A stretch of DNA of 64,000 nucleotides from the NCBI RefSeq assembly GCF_004349195.1, contig NZ_SMLG01000001.1:1-64000 (forward strand). The letters run 5' to 3'. Each line of letters begins with the position of its first letter. Within the stretch, counting starts at the first letter, position 1. A program made the position numbers and the translations under genes. Of this stretch, positions 1 through 9,374 are shown piece after piece. The notes under the pieces were generated by a model. It ran no database searches. It was not told the origin of the DNA and saw nothing but the letters and a program-made list of their open reading frames with translations. The DNA comes from Flavobacterium rhamnosiphilum. Lineage in GTDB: Bacteria > Bacteroidota > Bacteroidia > Flavobacteriales > Flavobacteriaceae.

Positions 1-13
1 CAATATCATTAAA

Positions 14-1597
14 TTAAAGTGTGCTTGGAAATAAAATTCTATAGTTACTTAGATCTACTCCCTTTAAATTTGACCCATAAGTCGTATTAATAGCCTCAAT
101 AAATTTATTTGCAATCAACGCATATCCTCTTGGACTAGGGTGAATACCATCAAGAGAAAAACCTCCACCTGTAACAAAAGTAGCTGTTACCGTAAATCCA
201 TTTGCTGAAATTCCACCATTTACCAATTGATTCATTATCGCTTTAGTATCCACAAATGCCAATCCTTTTGCATCAGCCACTGCTTTAATCGTTAAATTGT
301 AAGCATCTGTCGCAGCAATGATTTCTGAAATTTCAGAGGGAATTAATATGTGTTTATCTTCTAAAGGATAGGTTATCCCATATGCTCCTAAATTAGAAGG
401 AACCCCTGGTGGCAAAGTAGCAGCAGTACCAATAACTGATGAACTTACTAAAGGAATTAAATCCCCAGTTGCAGTTTGTCTTACTTTACCGAAAGTTGCT
501 CCCAAATAATTAGCTAAAGCCATTAACATAGGGTTTCCACTTCCTGCTGCCGCACCAGTAATTTGAGCGCTATAATTTACTAATGTTTCGTCTTTAATTA
601 ACACAGGATTAGTCGCTCCTGTAGCAGAAGACAATACGTTGATTCTACTTCCTTGACCATAAGCCGTTAAAACTTGATCTAAAAACCCTAATATTGAATT
701 AATTGAATTAATAGTAGCAACGTCACCAGCGCTAACCACGCGAGTTTTCAGCTTTTCATCACCATCTGGGTAATACTTAAACGTATCAACAAAACTTGGT
801 TGTAAATATGCAAACTGAGGTAAAGCAGTAATGTATGGCAGATTAGCAATCACACCTTTTCTTCCACCCGTAGTCAATTTATTAACTAACTCATTATAAG
901 AAGCATCAAAACCCACACCTATACCTCCAGTAGACGGAGTTAACGGATTAATCGTTGCATCTCCACCAGCAAGAGCATAACCCAAAACATCATTACCTCC
1001 AATCCACAATGAAAAAAATGTTGGATTTTGAGTTAAAGCGTCAGCCAAAACTGTAGTACTGGCAGAAGAAGCAAATCGAGCAAAATAAGGATTCCCTGCC
1101 GAACTCCCAAAGCCCGGAGTAACCAATTGAATACATTTTGCACCTGCCACACCCAAATTATTGTATGCGCCAGATAAGCGTGCCGAAACATCGGTACTAG
1201 AAACACCAGAAACAGCAATAGGCTCATCAAAATCTGAATTAGTAGCTTTACCAAAGTACATTCTTCTGCCAAATTGAGGAATTTGACTTCCTGCTAAAGA
1301 AAACCCCCCAATATTATCTGCCATAAGTGGAGTTACAAACGCTCCTCCACCCACTAATGCGAATTGTTGCGCCAAAACATTAGGATAAGCCCCTTCTTGC
1401 CCTTTTACAAACAAAGCCCCATCACTGTAACCCGCAGCGAAGGAATCTCCTAAAGCTACATATTTAGAAAAATCGGCCGAACCTGCCGTTAATGGCAATC
1501 CATCAGATGAATTTGAAACTACTATAGTTTCATCATCACTATTACATGCTACAAAGGTTAACGAAACCAGCAGTAGCCATTTGAATTTTTTTATCAT
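14..1597 (-). CDS. SGNH/GDSL-family hydrolase, outer-membrane-type lipoprotein
   Basis: A predicted secreted ester hydrolase of the SGNH/GDSL superfamily, 527 residues. The N-terminus has a lipoprotein signal (MIKKFKWLLLVSLTFVAC) with the lipidated Cys at residue 18, so it is probably anchored in the outer or inner membrane facing the periplasm or surface. All key blocks are visible: VALGDSFAAGYSDG near residue 47 (block I nucleophile Ser), WIGGNDVLG near residue 200 (block III Gly-Asn-Asp) and DGIHPSPRG near residue 483 (block V Asp and His). The long spacing between blocks I and V suggests an insertion relative to minimal 200-residue members. It lies 92 bases downstream of a TonB-dependent receptor gene on the same strand, so the two may be co-transcribed and act on the same envelope substrate. 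The substrate cannot be told from sequence. Confidence 0.85.
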   Translation of the reverse strand: MIKKFKWLLLVSLTFVACNSDDETIVVSNSSDGLPLTAGSADFSKYVALGDSFAAGYSDGALFVKGQEGAYPNVLAQQFALVGGGAFVTPLMADNIGGFSLAGSQIPQFGRRMYFGKATNSDFDEPIAVSGVSSTDVSARLSGAYNNLGVAGAKCIQLVTPGFGSSAGNPYFARFASSASTTVLADALTQNPTFFSLWIGGNDVLGYALAGGDATINPLTPSTGGIGVGFDASYNELVNKLTTGGRKGVIANLPYITALPQFAYLQPSFVDTFKYYPDGDEKLKTRVVSAGDVATINSINSILGFLDQVLTAYGQGSRINVLSSATGATNPVLIKDETLVNYSAQITGAAAGSGNPMLMALANYLGATFGKVRQTATGDLIPLVSSSVIGTAATLPPGVPSNLGAYGITYPLEDKHILIPSEISEIIAATDAYNLTIKAVADAKGLAFVDTKAIMNQLVNGGISANGFTVTATFVTGGGFSLDGIHPSPRGYALIANKFIEAINTTYGSNLKGVDLSNYRILFPSTL

Positions 1598-1689
1598 GGT
1601 TATGTTTTTTTTATATTTAAATCCCTAACCCTTAAATTATGCATCGAAACAGACAACTAAGGGAAAAGAAATAATTACTATTTTAATTG

Positions 1690-4581
1690 TTACGGTTTAA
1701 TAGTGAATGAAGCAAAATATTGTTGTCCGATAGACCCCGCTCCTATTACTTGTGTATATTCTTTACCACCAATATTAGCAGCACCTATCTTGAATACTGA
1801 TTTGATTGATGGAATGCTATAATTTATTTGCGCATCTACTACAGTAGCCGATTCAATCACCCCATCAGCCATGGTAGATTGCCATAAGTATTCACTATTC
1901 CATCTTCCACTCACGTTAAAACCAAAATTGGCAAATAATTTTTCATTTCCAATAGACGCTTTCACTCTATGTTTTGGCGTATTGAAACCCGCCTCGAAAC
2001 TAGGGTCTCTATCTTGATCGAAATTAAATTGAGAATAGTTGTAGTTTACTCCTGCTTCAAAATCTTTATATACTTTTTTTGAAAGTCCTAGTCCAAAACC
2101 CAGCGATTTAATTTCAACATCAGTATTGGTGTATAATTGATACACTCTATAATTTCCGTTGGCTAGTGCATGTAAACTCTGAACTGGTTTATTACTTAAA
2201 TACGGAACTGGCTCTGCAGCTCCTTGTGCAAAATCAAACGTTTCGCTTGCCGTGCCATATAAAGGCGCAACTACATTCAGATTACCGATAAAATCGTTAT
2301 AAACATTGTAATAGGCATTCACATCAATAGAAACGTCTTTTACGAATGAACGATAACCAATTTCAAAAGCTTTCACTTGTTCCGGTTTCACATAATTAAC
2401 ATTGGTTCTTCTTAATAATGCAGCTGCATCAGGTGTATTTCCTGGATTTGCTTTTGAAAATGCTGCAAAAGCTTGAACAGAAGAAGAGGTATAAGAGTTA
2501 TTATAAGCATTCATTCCATACAGAGTAGCTTGGGTTGCTGGGGTTGCTGGACTACCACCTGCATAAATCTGACCTACCGCAGGGGTTCCTTTAGAAACCG
2601 CTAATGTTTCGTTGAAACTAGCTAAATTGTCTGGCGCAGAACCAAGCAATAAAGCACTTCCTACATTAAAAGCGATGTATTGATCCTGAGTAGATGGGTT
2701 TCTGAAACCAGTTTGGTAAGAGGCTCTAAAATTGTGTTTTTTGCTTTCACCACCAGAATACACAAAGGAAATTCTTGGAGAGTAACTACCTTCGAAATTT
2801 TTGGATTTATCATAACGCAAAGACCCAGTGAATTTCAAACGGTCGTCCATGAATTTTTTGGCCAATTGGGTATAGACTCCATATTCATTATAGTTAATAG
2901 GTCCAGAAGCATCATTATAAATTCGACCATGAGAGTTCAATTGATATTGTCTGTAAGATCCCCCAACTTGAATTTCGGCAAATTTAATAATATCTTTAAA
3001 GTTGTAATTGGCATCAGAATGATATACTCTTGAATTATCAACCAATTTTGATCCTTTAGTAACATCTGCCTCATTTGTTACTTTGTTAAAGGCTGCCAAA
3101 AATTCAGGAGTACCGGGAATCAATCTGCCTGTATCGGCAACTTTTCTAGCGATTATATGTGCATTTTCTGGAGTTGCTCCACCCAATGTTGATTGAACAT
3201 AAGCTCCAGCATATTGACCAAACCAAGTCTTATCATCCTTCCACTCTCTATTGATATTGATTCCTGTAAAAAGCATATCATACGACTTTCCTCCATCTTC
3301 TGTAGTGGTATAGCCTCTTAAGAAAAAATTCTTTCCTTTAAATTCAATTTTATGTTGTTGCATAAAAAAGTTATTCAAATAATATCTGTTAGCACCTTGA
3401 TACACAGCATTTCCGAAACCAAATTTACTTTGCCAAATAATTTCCAATTTTTCATCGCCGAAAGGTCTTAGATGTAATGAGAAATCAATTTTCGTATTAC
3501 TGGCTTTATTATCTGTCAATTGCACTTCATTATACCCCGTTCTACTCACATTGGTATTTGGAAGTAAGTTCACCGCTCCTCCTGGAATTATACCTAAATC
3601 AGCCAAAGACTGTCCAACACCTTTAATATTTGTTGAAACTTCATCACCATACACATTGATTCCATCATAATTAATATCACTTCTGTCAATTCCCGCTCTG
3701 GTTTTATCATCATAATTGGTAGCATGCCAATCGGTACCACGCAAATAAGTAAAGTTTACTTTACCTGCTACATATTTATTAAAGGCATGCGCCATTCTAA
3801 CTCCATAATCAATATAATCATTGACTCCAGCGGCTTGTTGGCTAGTTTGCCCGAATTTGGCATAAGCCGAAATACCTTGGGTTGTAAATGGACTTCTACT
3901 ATTCATAAATAAAATACCATTAAAAGCGTTTGCACCATACAATGCGGAAGACGCCCCCGGCAAAAGCTCGACACTTTGTACATCAATTTCAGAAACTCCA
4001 ATCATATTTCCAATCACAAAATTTAACAAAGGAGAGGAATTGTCCATCCCGTCCACCAATTGCATAAAACGAGTATTGGCCACGGTGGCAAAACCACGCG
4101 TGTTAACAGATTTAAAAGTCAAACTACTGGTATTCATCTGCACGTCTTTCAAATTTTCTAAACCATCATAAAAAGTTGGAGATGCCGATTTTTTAATGTC
4201 AGCTATACCCATTCTTTCAATTGTCACTGGCGATTCTAAAACTCTCTCCGGAGTTCTTGAAGCCGAAACTACAATCTCGTTTAGTTTAGTCTCTTCATCT
4301 TGAAGCTTTACAACTAACTTCTGAGTATTAGAAGAAACACTAATCTTTTGAGAACTATACCCTACACTCGTAACCTCAATTGTAAAAGGCGGTTTTCTAG
4401 ACGATTGCAAAGTAAAAGAACCATCAAAATCGGTAATCGCACCTGAAGTGTCTCCAACGATTTTAATATTGGCTCCAGGAATAGGTTGGTTGTTACTATC
4501 TGTAACAATACCTGAAATTGAATTCTGAGCAAAAGTCAGGCTGCAAAAAAACAATGACAAAAAAAGTAAATACACTCTCAT
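1690..4581 (-). CDS. TonB-dependent receptor with carboxypeptidase-regulatory-like domain
   Basis: An outer-membrane active transporter of 963 residues, energised by TonB-ExbBD. A signal peptide (MRVYLLFLSLFFCSLTFAQ) is followed by a carboxypeptidase-D regulatory-like beta-sandwich at about residues 20-105 (SGIVTDSNNQPIPGANI), then a plug domain with the TonB-box-like region NEIVVSASRTPERV, then a large beta-barrel that ends in an aromatic/hydrophobic strand (FASFTIKP). The layout matches the Bacteroidota TonB receptors. No SusD partner gene follows. Instead an SGNH lipoprotein lies directly downstream, so a classical SusCD glycan pair is not indicated. The ligand is unknown; siderophore, vitamin, peptide or lipid-linked substrates are all possible. 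The next gene upstream (glmS) runs in the same direction but is separated by about 400 bases and a terminator. Confidence 0.93.
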   Translation of the reverse strand: MRVYLLFLSLFFCSLTFAQNSISGIVTDSNNQPIPGANIKIVGDTSGAITDFDGSFTLQSSRKPPFTIEVTSVGYSSQKISVSSNTQKLVVKLQDEETKLNEIVVSASRTPERVLESPVTIERMGIADIKKSASPTFYDGLENLKDVQMNTSSLTFKSVNTRGFATVANTRFMQLVDGMDNSSPLLNFVIGNMIGVSEIDVQSVELLPGASSALYGANAFNGILFMNSRSPFTTQGISAYAKFGQTSQQAAGVNDYIDYGVRMAHAFNKYVAGKVNFTYLRGTDWHATNYDDKTRAGIDRSDINYDGINVYGDEVSTNIKGVGQSLADLGIIPGGAVNLLPNTNVSRTGYNEVQLTDNKASNTKIDFSLHLRPFGDEKLEIIWQSKFGFGNAVYQGANRYYLNNFFMQQHKIEFKGKNFFLRGYTTTEDGGKSYDMLFTGININREWKDDKTWFGQYAGAYVQSTLGGATPENAHIIARKVADTGRLIPGTPEFLAAFNKVTNEADVTKGSKLVDNSRVYHSDANYNFKDIIKFAEIQVGGSYRQYQLNSHGRIYNDASGPINYNEYGVYTQLAKKFMDDRLKFTGSLRYDKSKNFEGSYSPRISFVYSGGESKKHNFRASYQTGFRNPSTQDQYIAFNVGSALLLGSAPDNLASFNETLAVSKGTPAVGQIYAGGSPATPATQATLYGMNAYNNSYTSSSVQAFAAFSKANPGNTPDAAALLRRTNVNYVKPEQVKAFEIGYRSFVKDVSIDVNAYYNVYNDFIGNLNVVAPLYGTASETFDFAQGAAEPVPYLSNKPVQSLHALANGNYRVYQLYTNTDVEIKSLGFGLGLSKKVYKDFEAGVNYNYSQFNFDQDRDPSFEAGFNTPKHRVKASIGNEKLFANFGFNVSGRWNSEYLWQSTMADGVIESATVVDAQINYSIPSIKSVFKIGAANIGGKEYTQVIGAGSIGQQYFASFTIKP

Positions 4582-4906
4582 TGGGTTATAATTTGTTGGT
4601 TTATGAAGCCAAAATACAAATATTTTTGATATTAATAAAAAAGTCCCTAAAAAATTTCATATTTATCAGTTATTTTGCTTCATTTACACTTATTCTACAA
4701 TTATTATTTTTTTACTATATGTTAAAAATTAGGCGATAATACTAGAATATCATTATGCATGCATATAAAAAATACATATATCACAAAATAATTATTAAAT
4801 TTTAGATATTTGATAAAAGTAACAAAAGAGCTAAAATTTATCGTTTTTTTCACTTTTACTAGGCATTTAAAATCAACTACGACAAGAAAAAAAATACGCA
4901 TTCAAA
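4582..4906. other. Intergenic region, AT-rich, no gene
   Basis: About 325 bases between the TonB receptor start and the glmS terminator. It is very AT-rich and must hold the receptor promoter on the minus strand, but I could not find an exact TAnnTTTG match there. A TATGCATGCATA-type palindrome lies near 4754. No coding frame with a credible product is present. Confidence 0.5.
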
Positions 4907-4938
4907 AAAAAGCCTCGAAAGAAAATCTTTCGAGGCTT
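4907..4938 (-). terminator. Rho-independent terminator downstream of glmS
   Basis: Perfect 12-bp stem (AGCCTCGAAAGA / TCTTTCGAGGCT) with an AAA loop, followed on the minus strand by a T-rich tract. It sits about 45 bases after the glmS stop codon and closes the GT5-DUF4270-glmS transcript. Confidence 0.9.
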
Positions 4939-4980
4939 AGTATAAAATAGTATGATGTAAAATCTGTTTCGTGAATAAAT

Positions 4981-6828
4981 TTATTCTACCGTTACTGATT
5001 TTGCTAAATTACGAGGTTGATCTACATTGCAACCACGCATAACAGCAATATGATAAGACAAAAGCTGTAATGGAATTGTGGTAATCAATGGTGATAAAGC
5101 ATCTGAAGTTTCAGGAATTTCAATAACATAATCCGCTAATTCGCGCACTTGTGTATCTCCTTTAGTCACTACAGCAATAATTTTTCCGCTTCTGGATTTA
5201 ATTTCCTGAATATTACTTACAATCTTGTCGTAGTGCCCTTGTTTTGGAGCAATAACAACTACAGGCATATGTTCATCAATTAATGCAATTGGCCCGTGCT
5301 TCATTTCTGCAGCCGGATATCCTTCCGCATGAATATAAGATATCTCTTTAAGTTTCAACGCTCCTTCAAGAGCAACAGGAAAATTATACCCTCTTCCTAA
5401 ATAAAGACAATTTGGAGCATCTTTAAAAACAGAAGCAATTTCTTTTGCTTTCTCATTTGTTTCTAAAGCTTCTTTTACTTTCTCAGGGATAATTTCCAAT
5501 TCTTGTAAATAAGTATGGAAATCACTATTTGACAACGTTCCTTTGGCTTTTGCTAAACGCAAAGCAATCATTGTTAACACCGTAATTTGTGTCGTAAAAG
5601 CTTTAGTCGATGCCACACCTATTTCTGGTCCGGCATGTGTGTAAGCACCCGCATGTGTCTCTCTTGAAATAGAAGAACCCACTACATTACAAACACCAAA
5701 CACAAAGGCACCATGTTCTTTGGCTAATTTTATCGCAGCCATAGTATCAGCTGTTTCTCCAGATTGAGAGATAGCAATAACTACATCTTTACTGTTTATA
5801 ATTGGGTTTCTATATCTAAACTCCGAAGCATACTCTACTTCTACCGGAATACGTGCAAATTCTTCAAAAATGTATTCAGCAACTAAACCCGCATGCCATG
5901 AAGTTCCACAAGCCACAATAATAATTCTTTCGGCATTAAGGAATTTTTCTAAATTATCCTCAACTCCTGCCATTTGAATAATACCTTCATTAGCATGGAG
6001 TCTTCCACGATACGTATCTTTAATGACACTTGGCTGCTCATAGATTTCTTTAAGCATAAAATGATCGTAACCACCTTTTTCAATTTGCTCTAAGTTCATT
6101 TGAAGTTCCTGAATATAAGGATCAACTAAAGAATCATCTTTAATTTTCCTGATTTTCATGGCTTTATGCAATCTGATATTTGCCATTTCGCCATCTTCTA
6201 GATAGATTGCATTTGAAGTGTATTCTATAAAAGGCGAAGCATCTGATGCGATGAAATATTCTCCTTCTCCTACACCTATCGCCAATGGACTTCCTAATCT
6301 GGCAGCAACAATTTCGTTTGGATTCTTTTTATCAAAAACTGCAATCGCATAAGCTCCTACCACTTGATTCAGCGCCACCTGAACTGCCTTTCCCAGTTTT
6401 AAATTTTCTTTTGTTTGTACCTCTTCGATAAGATTTACCAACACCTCAGTATCAGTATCAGAATGAAAAACATATCCTCTTTTTATCAATTCAGCTTTCA
6501 ATGGCGCATAATTCTCTATAATACCATTGTGAATTATCGCTAAATCCCCTGAATTTGAAAGATGCGGATGTGAATTAACATCGTTTGGCACACCATGAGT
6601 AGCCCAACGAGTATGCCCAATTCCTATAGTTCCGTTTGTTGCAATTTCTTTAGAAGCTTTCTCTTCAAGATCCGAAACCTTACCTTTTGTTTTACAAAGT
6701 TTTAGATTCTCACCGTCATATAACATCACACCGGCGCTATCATAACCTCTATATTCGAGTCTCTTTAATCCTTTTATTACAATAGGATAAGCCTCTCTAT
6801 AACCGATATATCCAACGATTCCACACAT
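4981..6828 (-). CDS. glmS: Glutamine--fructose-6-phosphate aminotransferase (isomerizing)
   Basis: Makes glucosamine-6-phosphate from fructose-6-phosphate and glutamine, the first committed step toward UDP-GlcNAc for peptidoglycan and LPS. It is 615 residues, normal for the family. The N-terminal class-II glutamine amidotransferase domain begins MCGIVGYIG, so Cys2 becomes the catalytic N-terminal nucleophile after Met removal. Two SIS sugar-isomerase domains follow (SQSGETADT and STKAFTTQ in the first). The C-terminus DQPRNLAKSVTVE is the conserved tail that closes the sugar site. The gene is 9 bases downstream of the DUF4270 lipoprotein and is probably the last gene of that operon. No glmS-ribozyme-like leader is expected or seen, because the upstream spacer is only 9 bases. 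Confidence 0.98.
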   Translation of the reverse strand: MCGIVGYIGYREAYPIVIKGLKRLEYRGYDSAGVMLYDGENLKLCKTKGKVSDLEEKASKEIATNGTIGIGHTRWATHGVPNDVNSHPHLSNSGDLAIIHNGIIENYAPLKAELIKRGYVFHSDTDTEVLVNLIEEVQTKENLKLGKAVQVALNQVVGAYAIAVFDKKNPNEIVAARLGSPLAIGVGEGEYFIASDASPFIEYTSNAIYLEDGEMANIRLHKAMKIRKIKDDSLVDPYIQELQMNLEQIEKGGYDHFMLKEIYEQPSVIKDTYRGRLHANEGIIQMAGVEDNLEKFLNAERIIIVACGTSWHAGLVAEYIFEEFARIPVEVEYASEFRYRNPIINSKDVVIAISQSGETADTMAAIKLAKEHGAFVFGVCNVVGSSISRETHAGAYTHAGPEIGVASTKAFTTQITVLTMIALRLAKAKGTLSNSDFHTYLQELEIIPEKVKEALETNEKAKEIASVFKDAPNCLYLGRGYNFPVALEGALKLKEISYIHAEGYPAAEMKHGPIALIDEHMPVVVIAPKQGHYDKIVSNIQEIKSRSGKIIAVVTKGDTQVRELADYVIEIPETSDALSPLITTIPLQLLSYHIAVMRGCNVDQPRNLAKSVTVE

Positions 6829-6837
6829 AATCTTGCT

Positions 6838-8439
6838 TTAATTAGGTTTTGTATAATAAATTTCAAGTTTCAATCTCTTATCATTAGGAACTGTAGATTT
6901 CCCTCCATGTAAAATAGTTCCCAAAGGATTCATAACAGATCCTTTTGGCGCCCCGGAAATAAATGCATTCGGAGTTCTCAACTTATGAGAAACTATTGCA
7001 TTAATATCTTCAGTAACTACAACCCCTAATTTAACATTTGTTGAATCCGCGTATTTCACAAGATTCCTTATTTGATTTGTAATCCTAATTTTATACGTCA
7101 CTCCTTTTTTAGTTGTCGCATCTTTAGTTAAATTACCATCAAAAATAAATCTTGATTTCTTTGCATCAACGCTATTTGTTGTCAAATCCATATAATAATC
7201 AACTATAGGTCGGTTATTATTAAAATCATAAATATAAATTCTTTGTGGCTCATAACTGCTCGACATAGCAGCAGCGTCTATATGAAAGACAAGATTCGCT
7301 TCATTAATCAACCACCCACTATTTCTAATCGCCTCTAACTGACCCGGAGTATTAAAAAGACTTATCACAGCCACAGATCCTTCACCACCTTTTAAGTACA
7401 ATTTATCATCACCTTCAATTGTATTTCCAGTATTCGGCAAAGCATTATAAGCAAGTCCATTAGTACTAAAATCGTTATTCAACAAACTCACGGCGTTTCC
7501 TGTCATATTAAGAACTATCGTTTTTTTAACTCGTGTAATTGTAGTCACACCACCAGTTGTTGTAGACAAATCCTCATTATATTTCACAGTAACTTTTCCT
7601 GCTTTAAAATTCAACATTGCTAAATTTCCGTCACTGCTTCCTGATTTTTCCATTTTAAAATAAAGTCCTCTGAAGTACTCTTTGAAAACATCATTTGAAG
7701 CCAATTTCCCGGCAGCTACAGCATCAATTATTCTTGTTTTGAAATAACCTTTATTCAAATTCAACTGCATTCCCGGAGGTGTTCTTGTAGTCGTAACTAC
7801 TTTTGTAATCGAGTCTGTTACGGTCACAACATGTTCTGCAGGATTAAAGAAAAATTTATCGTTTTGAGCTAAATTTGAATCATCATTTAAACGATTTGTT
7901 TTTTTAACATTGTCAAATTCAGCATTTTGATCTGTAAAATATTTTTGAGGCTGTAGAAATCCACCTACAGGATCTGCATCTCTCATATAATAACCCGATT
8001 CATAAACACTTAATTTCATCTCAGCCTTATCCGGACCATAAATCGAATCTAGTGTATACTCATGACTACCATCCGTTTTTGTAACTGTTTTTGATGCATC
8101 ATAATAATATGGAATCGTCAAAACAACACTTTCAACATAAGGCCTTGTGCTTACAGTGGTAACCTCATCTTCTAAAGTTAATTGAGTTCCAAAATTGGCC
8201 GTTGTTTCACCAAAATTTGTACTATTATAAATCCCCAAAGGATTTACTTCAAGATTATTGGATTGTATTGGCCCTGTTTTTTGATTGTAAGCTAAAACAT
8301 CGTACGTTTCTTTTTTGAGGTCAAAATTGTTTTCACCAATTAAATCACCTCCTATTTCATTATAATCTTTATCACAGGAATATAAAAAAACAACACTCGC
8401 AACTACCAGAATTTTCTTAAAAAAAGAATTATTGTACAT
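6838..8439 (-). CDS. DUF4270 domain lipoprotein
   Basis: A 533-residue predicted lipoprotein: the signal sequence ends in FLYSC, with Cys at about residue 22, followed by the typical start of this Bacteroidota family (DKDYNEIGGDLIGENNF). The rest is beta-rich and includes stretches such as SYEPQRIYIYDFNNN that resemble DUF4270 members. The function of DUF4270 proteins is not established; their envelope location is inferred from the lipobox. The position between a glycogen-synthase-like protein and GlmS (20-base and 9-base spacers) implies co-expression with amino-sugar precursor synthesis and suggests an envelope role, but that is inference. Confidence 0.85.
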   Translation of the reverse strand: MYNNSFFKKILVVASVVFLYSCDKDYNEIGGDLIGENNFDLKKETYDVLAYNQKTGPIQSNNLEVNPLGIYNSTNFGETTANFGTQLTLEDEVTTVSTRPYVESVVLTIPYYYDASKTVTKTDGSHEYTLDSIYGPDKAEMKLSVYESGYYMRDADPVGGFLQPQKYFTDQNAEFDNVKKTNRLNDDSNLAQNDKFFFNPAEHVVTVTDSITKVVTTTRTPPGMQLNLNKGYFKTRIIDAVAAGKLASNDVFKEYFRGLYFKMEKSGSSDGNLAMLNFKAGKVTVKYNEDLSTTTGGVTTITRVKKTIVLNMTGNAVSLLNNDFSTNGLAYNALPNTGNTIEGDDKLYLKGGEGSVAVISLFNTPGQLEAIRNSGWLINEANLVFHIDAAAMSSSYEPQRIYIYDFNNNRPIVDYYMDLTTNSVDAKKSRFIFDGNLTKDATTKKGVTYKIRITNQIRNLVKYADSTNVKLGVVVTEDINAIVSHKLRTPNAFISGAPKGSVMNPLGTILHGGKSTVPNDKRLKLEIYYTKPN

Positions 8440-8459
8440 ATTTATTAAAAAAGTTTAAT

Positions 8460-9266
8460 TTAAAGAACCTCGTTTTTATAGAAATTAGTATACGCTTCTG
8501 CGAATGCATCTTTCGGTGCGAAAGGTAAAAAAGGTTTTCCTGAAGATTCTATATATTTTGTTAAACTTGAAGACAGGTTTTCGGAAGCAATAATTACCGC
8601 ATCGGAATGTTTAATGGTAGTCTTAATGATATTCTCGTAGTTTGGAACCTCCAGATCAGAAATTGCATCATCAGGAATACCGTCAAATTTCACTTTATTA
8701 ATCATCTCAACATCTAAAGTACCATCAAAAGACTGACTGTAAACAGAAGTAACAATCTTTGTTTCTGAAAACAAAGCTTCGTTTTTATAAAAATGCTTCA
8801 TATAAACTGGCAACATAGCAGCCATCCATCCATGAACGTGAATAATATCAGGAACCCAATTGAGTTTTTTCACGGTTTCAACAACTCCTTTTGCAAAGAA
8901 AATGGCACGCTCATCATTATCAGAATACATAACCCCTTCTTCATCAGCAAATGTGGCTTTCCTTTTGAAATATTCATCATTATCGATAAAGTAAACTTGT
9001 ATTCTTTCTTTTGGTATGGAAGCCACTTTTATAATCAAAGGCATATCCAAGTCGTTTACTACCAAATTCATCCCCGAAAGTCTAATTACTTCGTGCAATT
9101 GATGTCTTCTCTCGTTAATATTTCCATACCTTGGCATAAAAATTCTTATCTGTCCACCTTGATCGTTAATCATTTTCGGCACGTCGTAAGACATTAAAGA
9201 GACCTCATTTTCAGCGAGATAAGGCACCACTTCAGATGATACATATAATATCCTCTTATCTTTCAT
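8460..9266 (-). CDS. Glycogen/starch synthase-like protein, GT5 N-terminal half only
   Basis: At 268 residues this matches only the N-terminal Rossmann domain of GT5 glycogen synthases, which normally have about 470-480 residues in two GT-B lobes. The start KRILYVSSEVVPYLAENEVS aligns with the GlgA N-terminus, but the ADP-glucose-binding Lys-Thr-Gly-Gly-Leu motif that normally follows is absent (AENEVSL occupies the position). DIIHVHGWMAA matches the conserved DxxHxHDW segment with Gly in place of Asp. The C-terminal nucleotide-sugar lobe is missing and the reading frame ends cleanly. Databases usually name such proteins glycogen synthase; the missing lobe and motif make that activity doubtful. 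A regulatory or sugar-binding role is more likely. First gene of the operon with DUF4270 and glmS, and divergent from panC. Confidence 0.8.
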   Translation of the reverse strand: MKDKRILYVSSEVVPYLAENEVSLMSYDVPKMINDQGGQIRIFMPRYGNINERRHQLHEVIRLSGMNLVVNDLDMPLIIKVASIPKERIQVYFIDNDEYFKRKATFADEEGVMYSDNDERAIFFAKGVVETVKKLNWVPDIIHVHGWMAAMLPVYMKHFYKNEALFSETKIVTSVYSQSFDGTLDVEMINKVKFDGIPDDAISDLEVPNYENIIKTTIKHSDAVIIASENLSSSLTKYIESSGKPFLPFAPKDAFAEAYTNFYKNEVL

Positions 9267-9304
9267 ATTGTAATTTACTTAATTTATTGGCAATAAAAAC
9301 CACG

Positions 9305-9351
9305 CAAAATTACAAAATTTTATGCAGTTATTAACTAAAATAGTAAGTTTG
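9305..9351. promoter_or_regulatory. Divergent promoters, GT5-like gene (-) and panC (+)
   Basis: Two Bacteroidota -7 elements face away from each other in the 108-base gap. TAATTTTG on the minus strand (9312 to 9305) lies 39 bases before the GT5-like start; TAAGTTTG on the plus strand (9344-9351) lies 24 bases before panC. Both fit TAnnTTTG. No clear TTG -33 element was found at the right spacing for either one. Confidence 0.6.
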
Positions 9352-9374
9352 CATTTAATTTTAATAATACCGCC

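Noticed and set aside
4518..4739. 73-residue plus-strand frame at the TonB receptor start
   Set aside because: Begins inside the receptor gene on the other strand and runs into AT-rich intergenic DNA; no motif.
6829..6837. glmS ribozyme upstream of glmS
   Set aside because: Only 9 bases separate glmS from the preceding gene, and no catalytic fold can be placed there.
8793..9197. 134-residue plus-strand frame opposite the GT5-like gene
   Set aside because: It is antisense to a gene with recognised family motifs, has no motif of its own, and its composition is that of a shadow frame.
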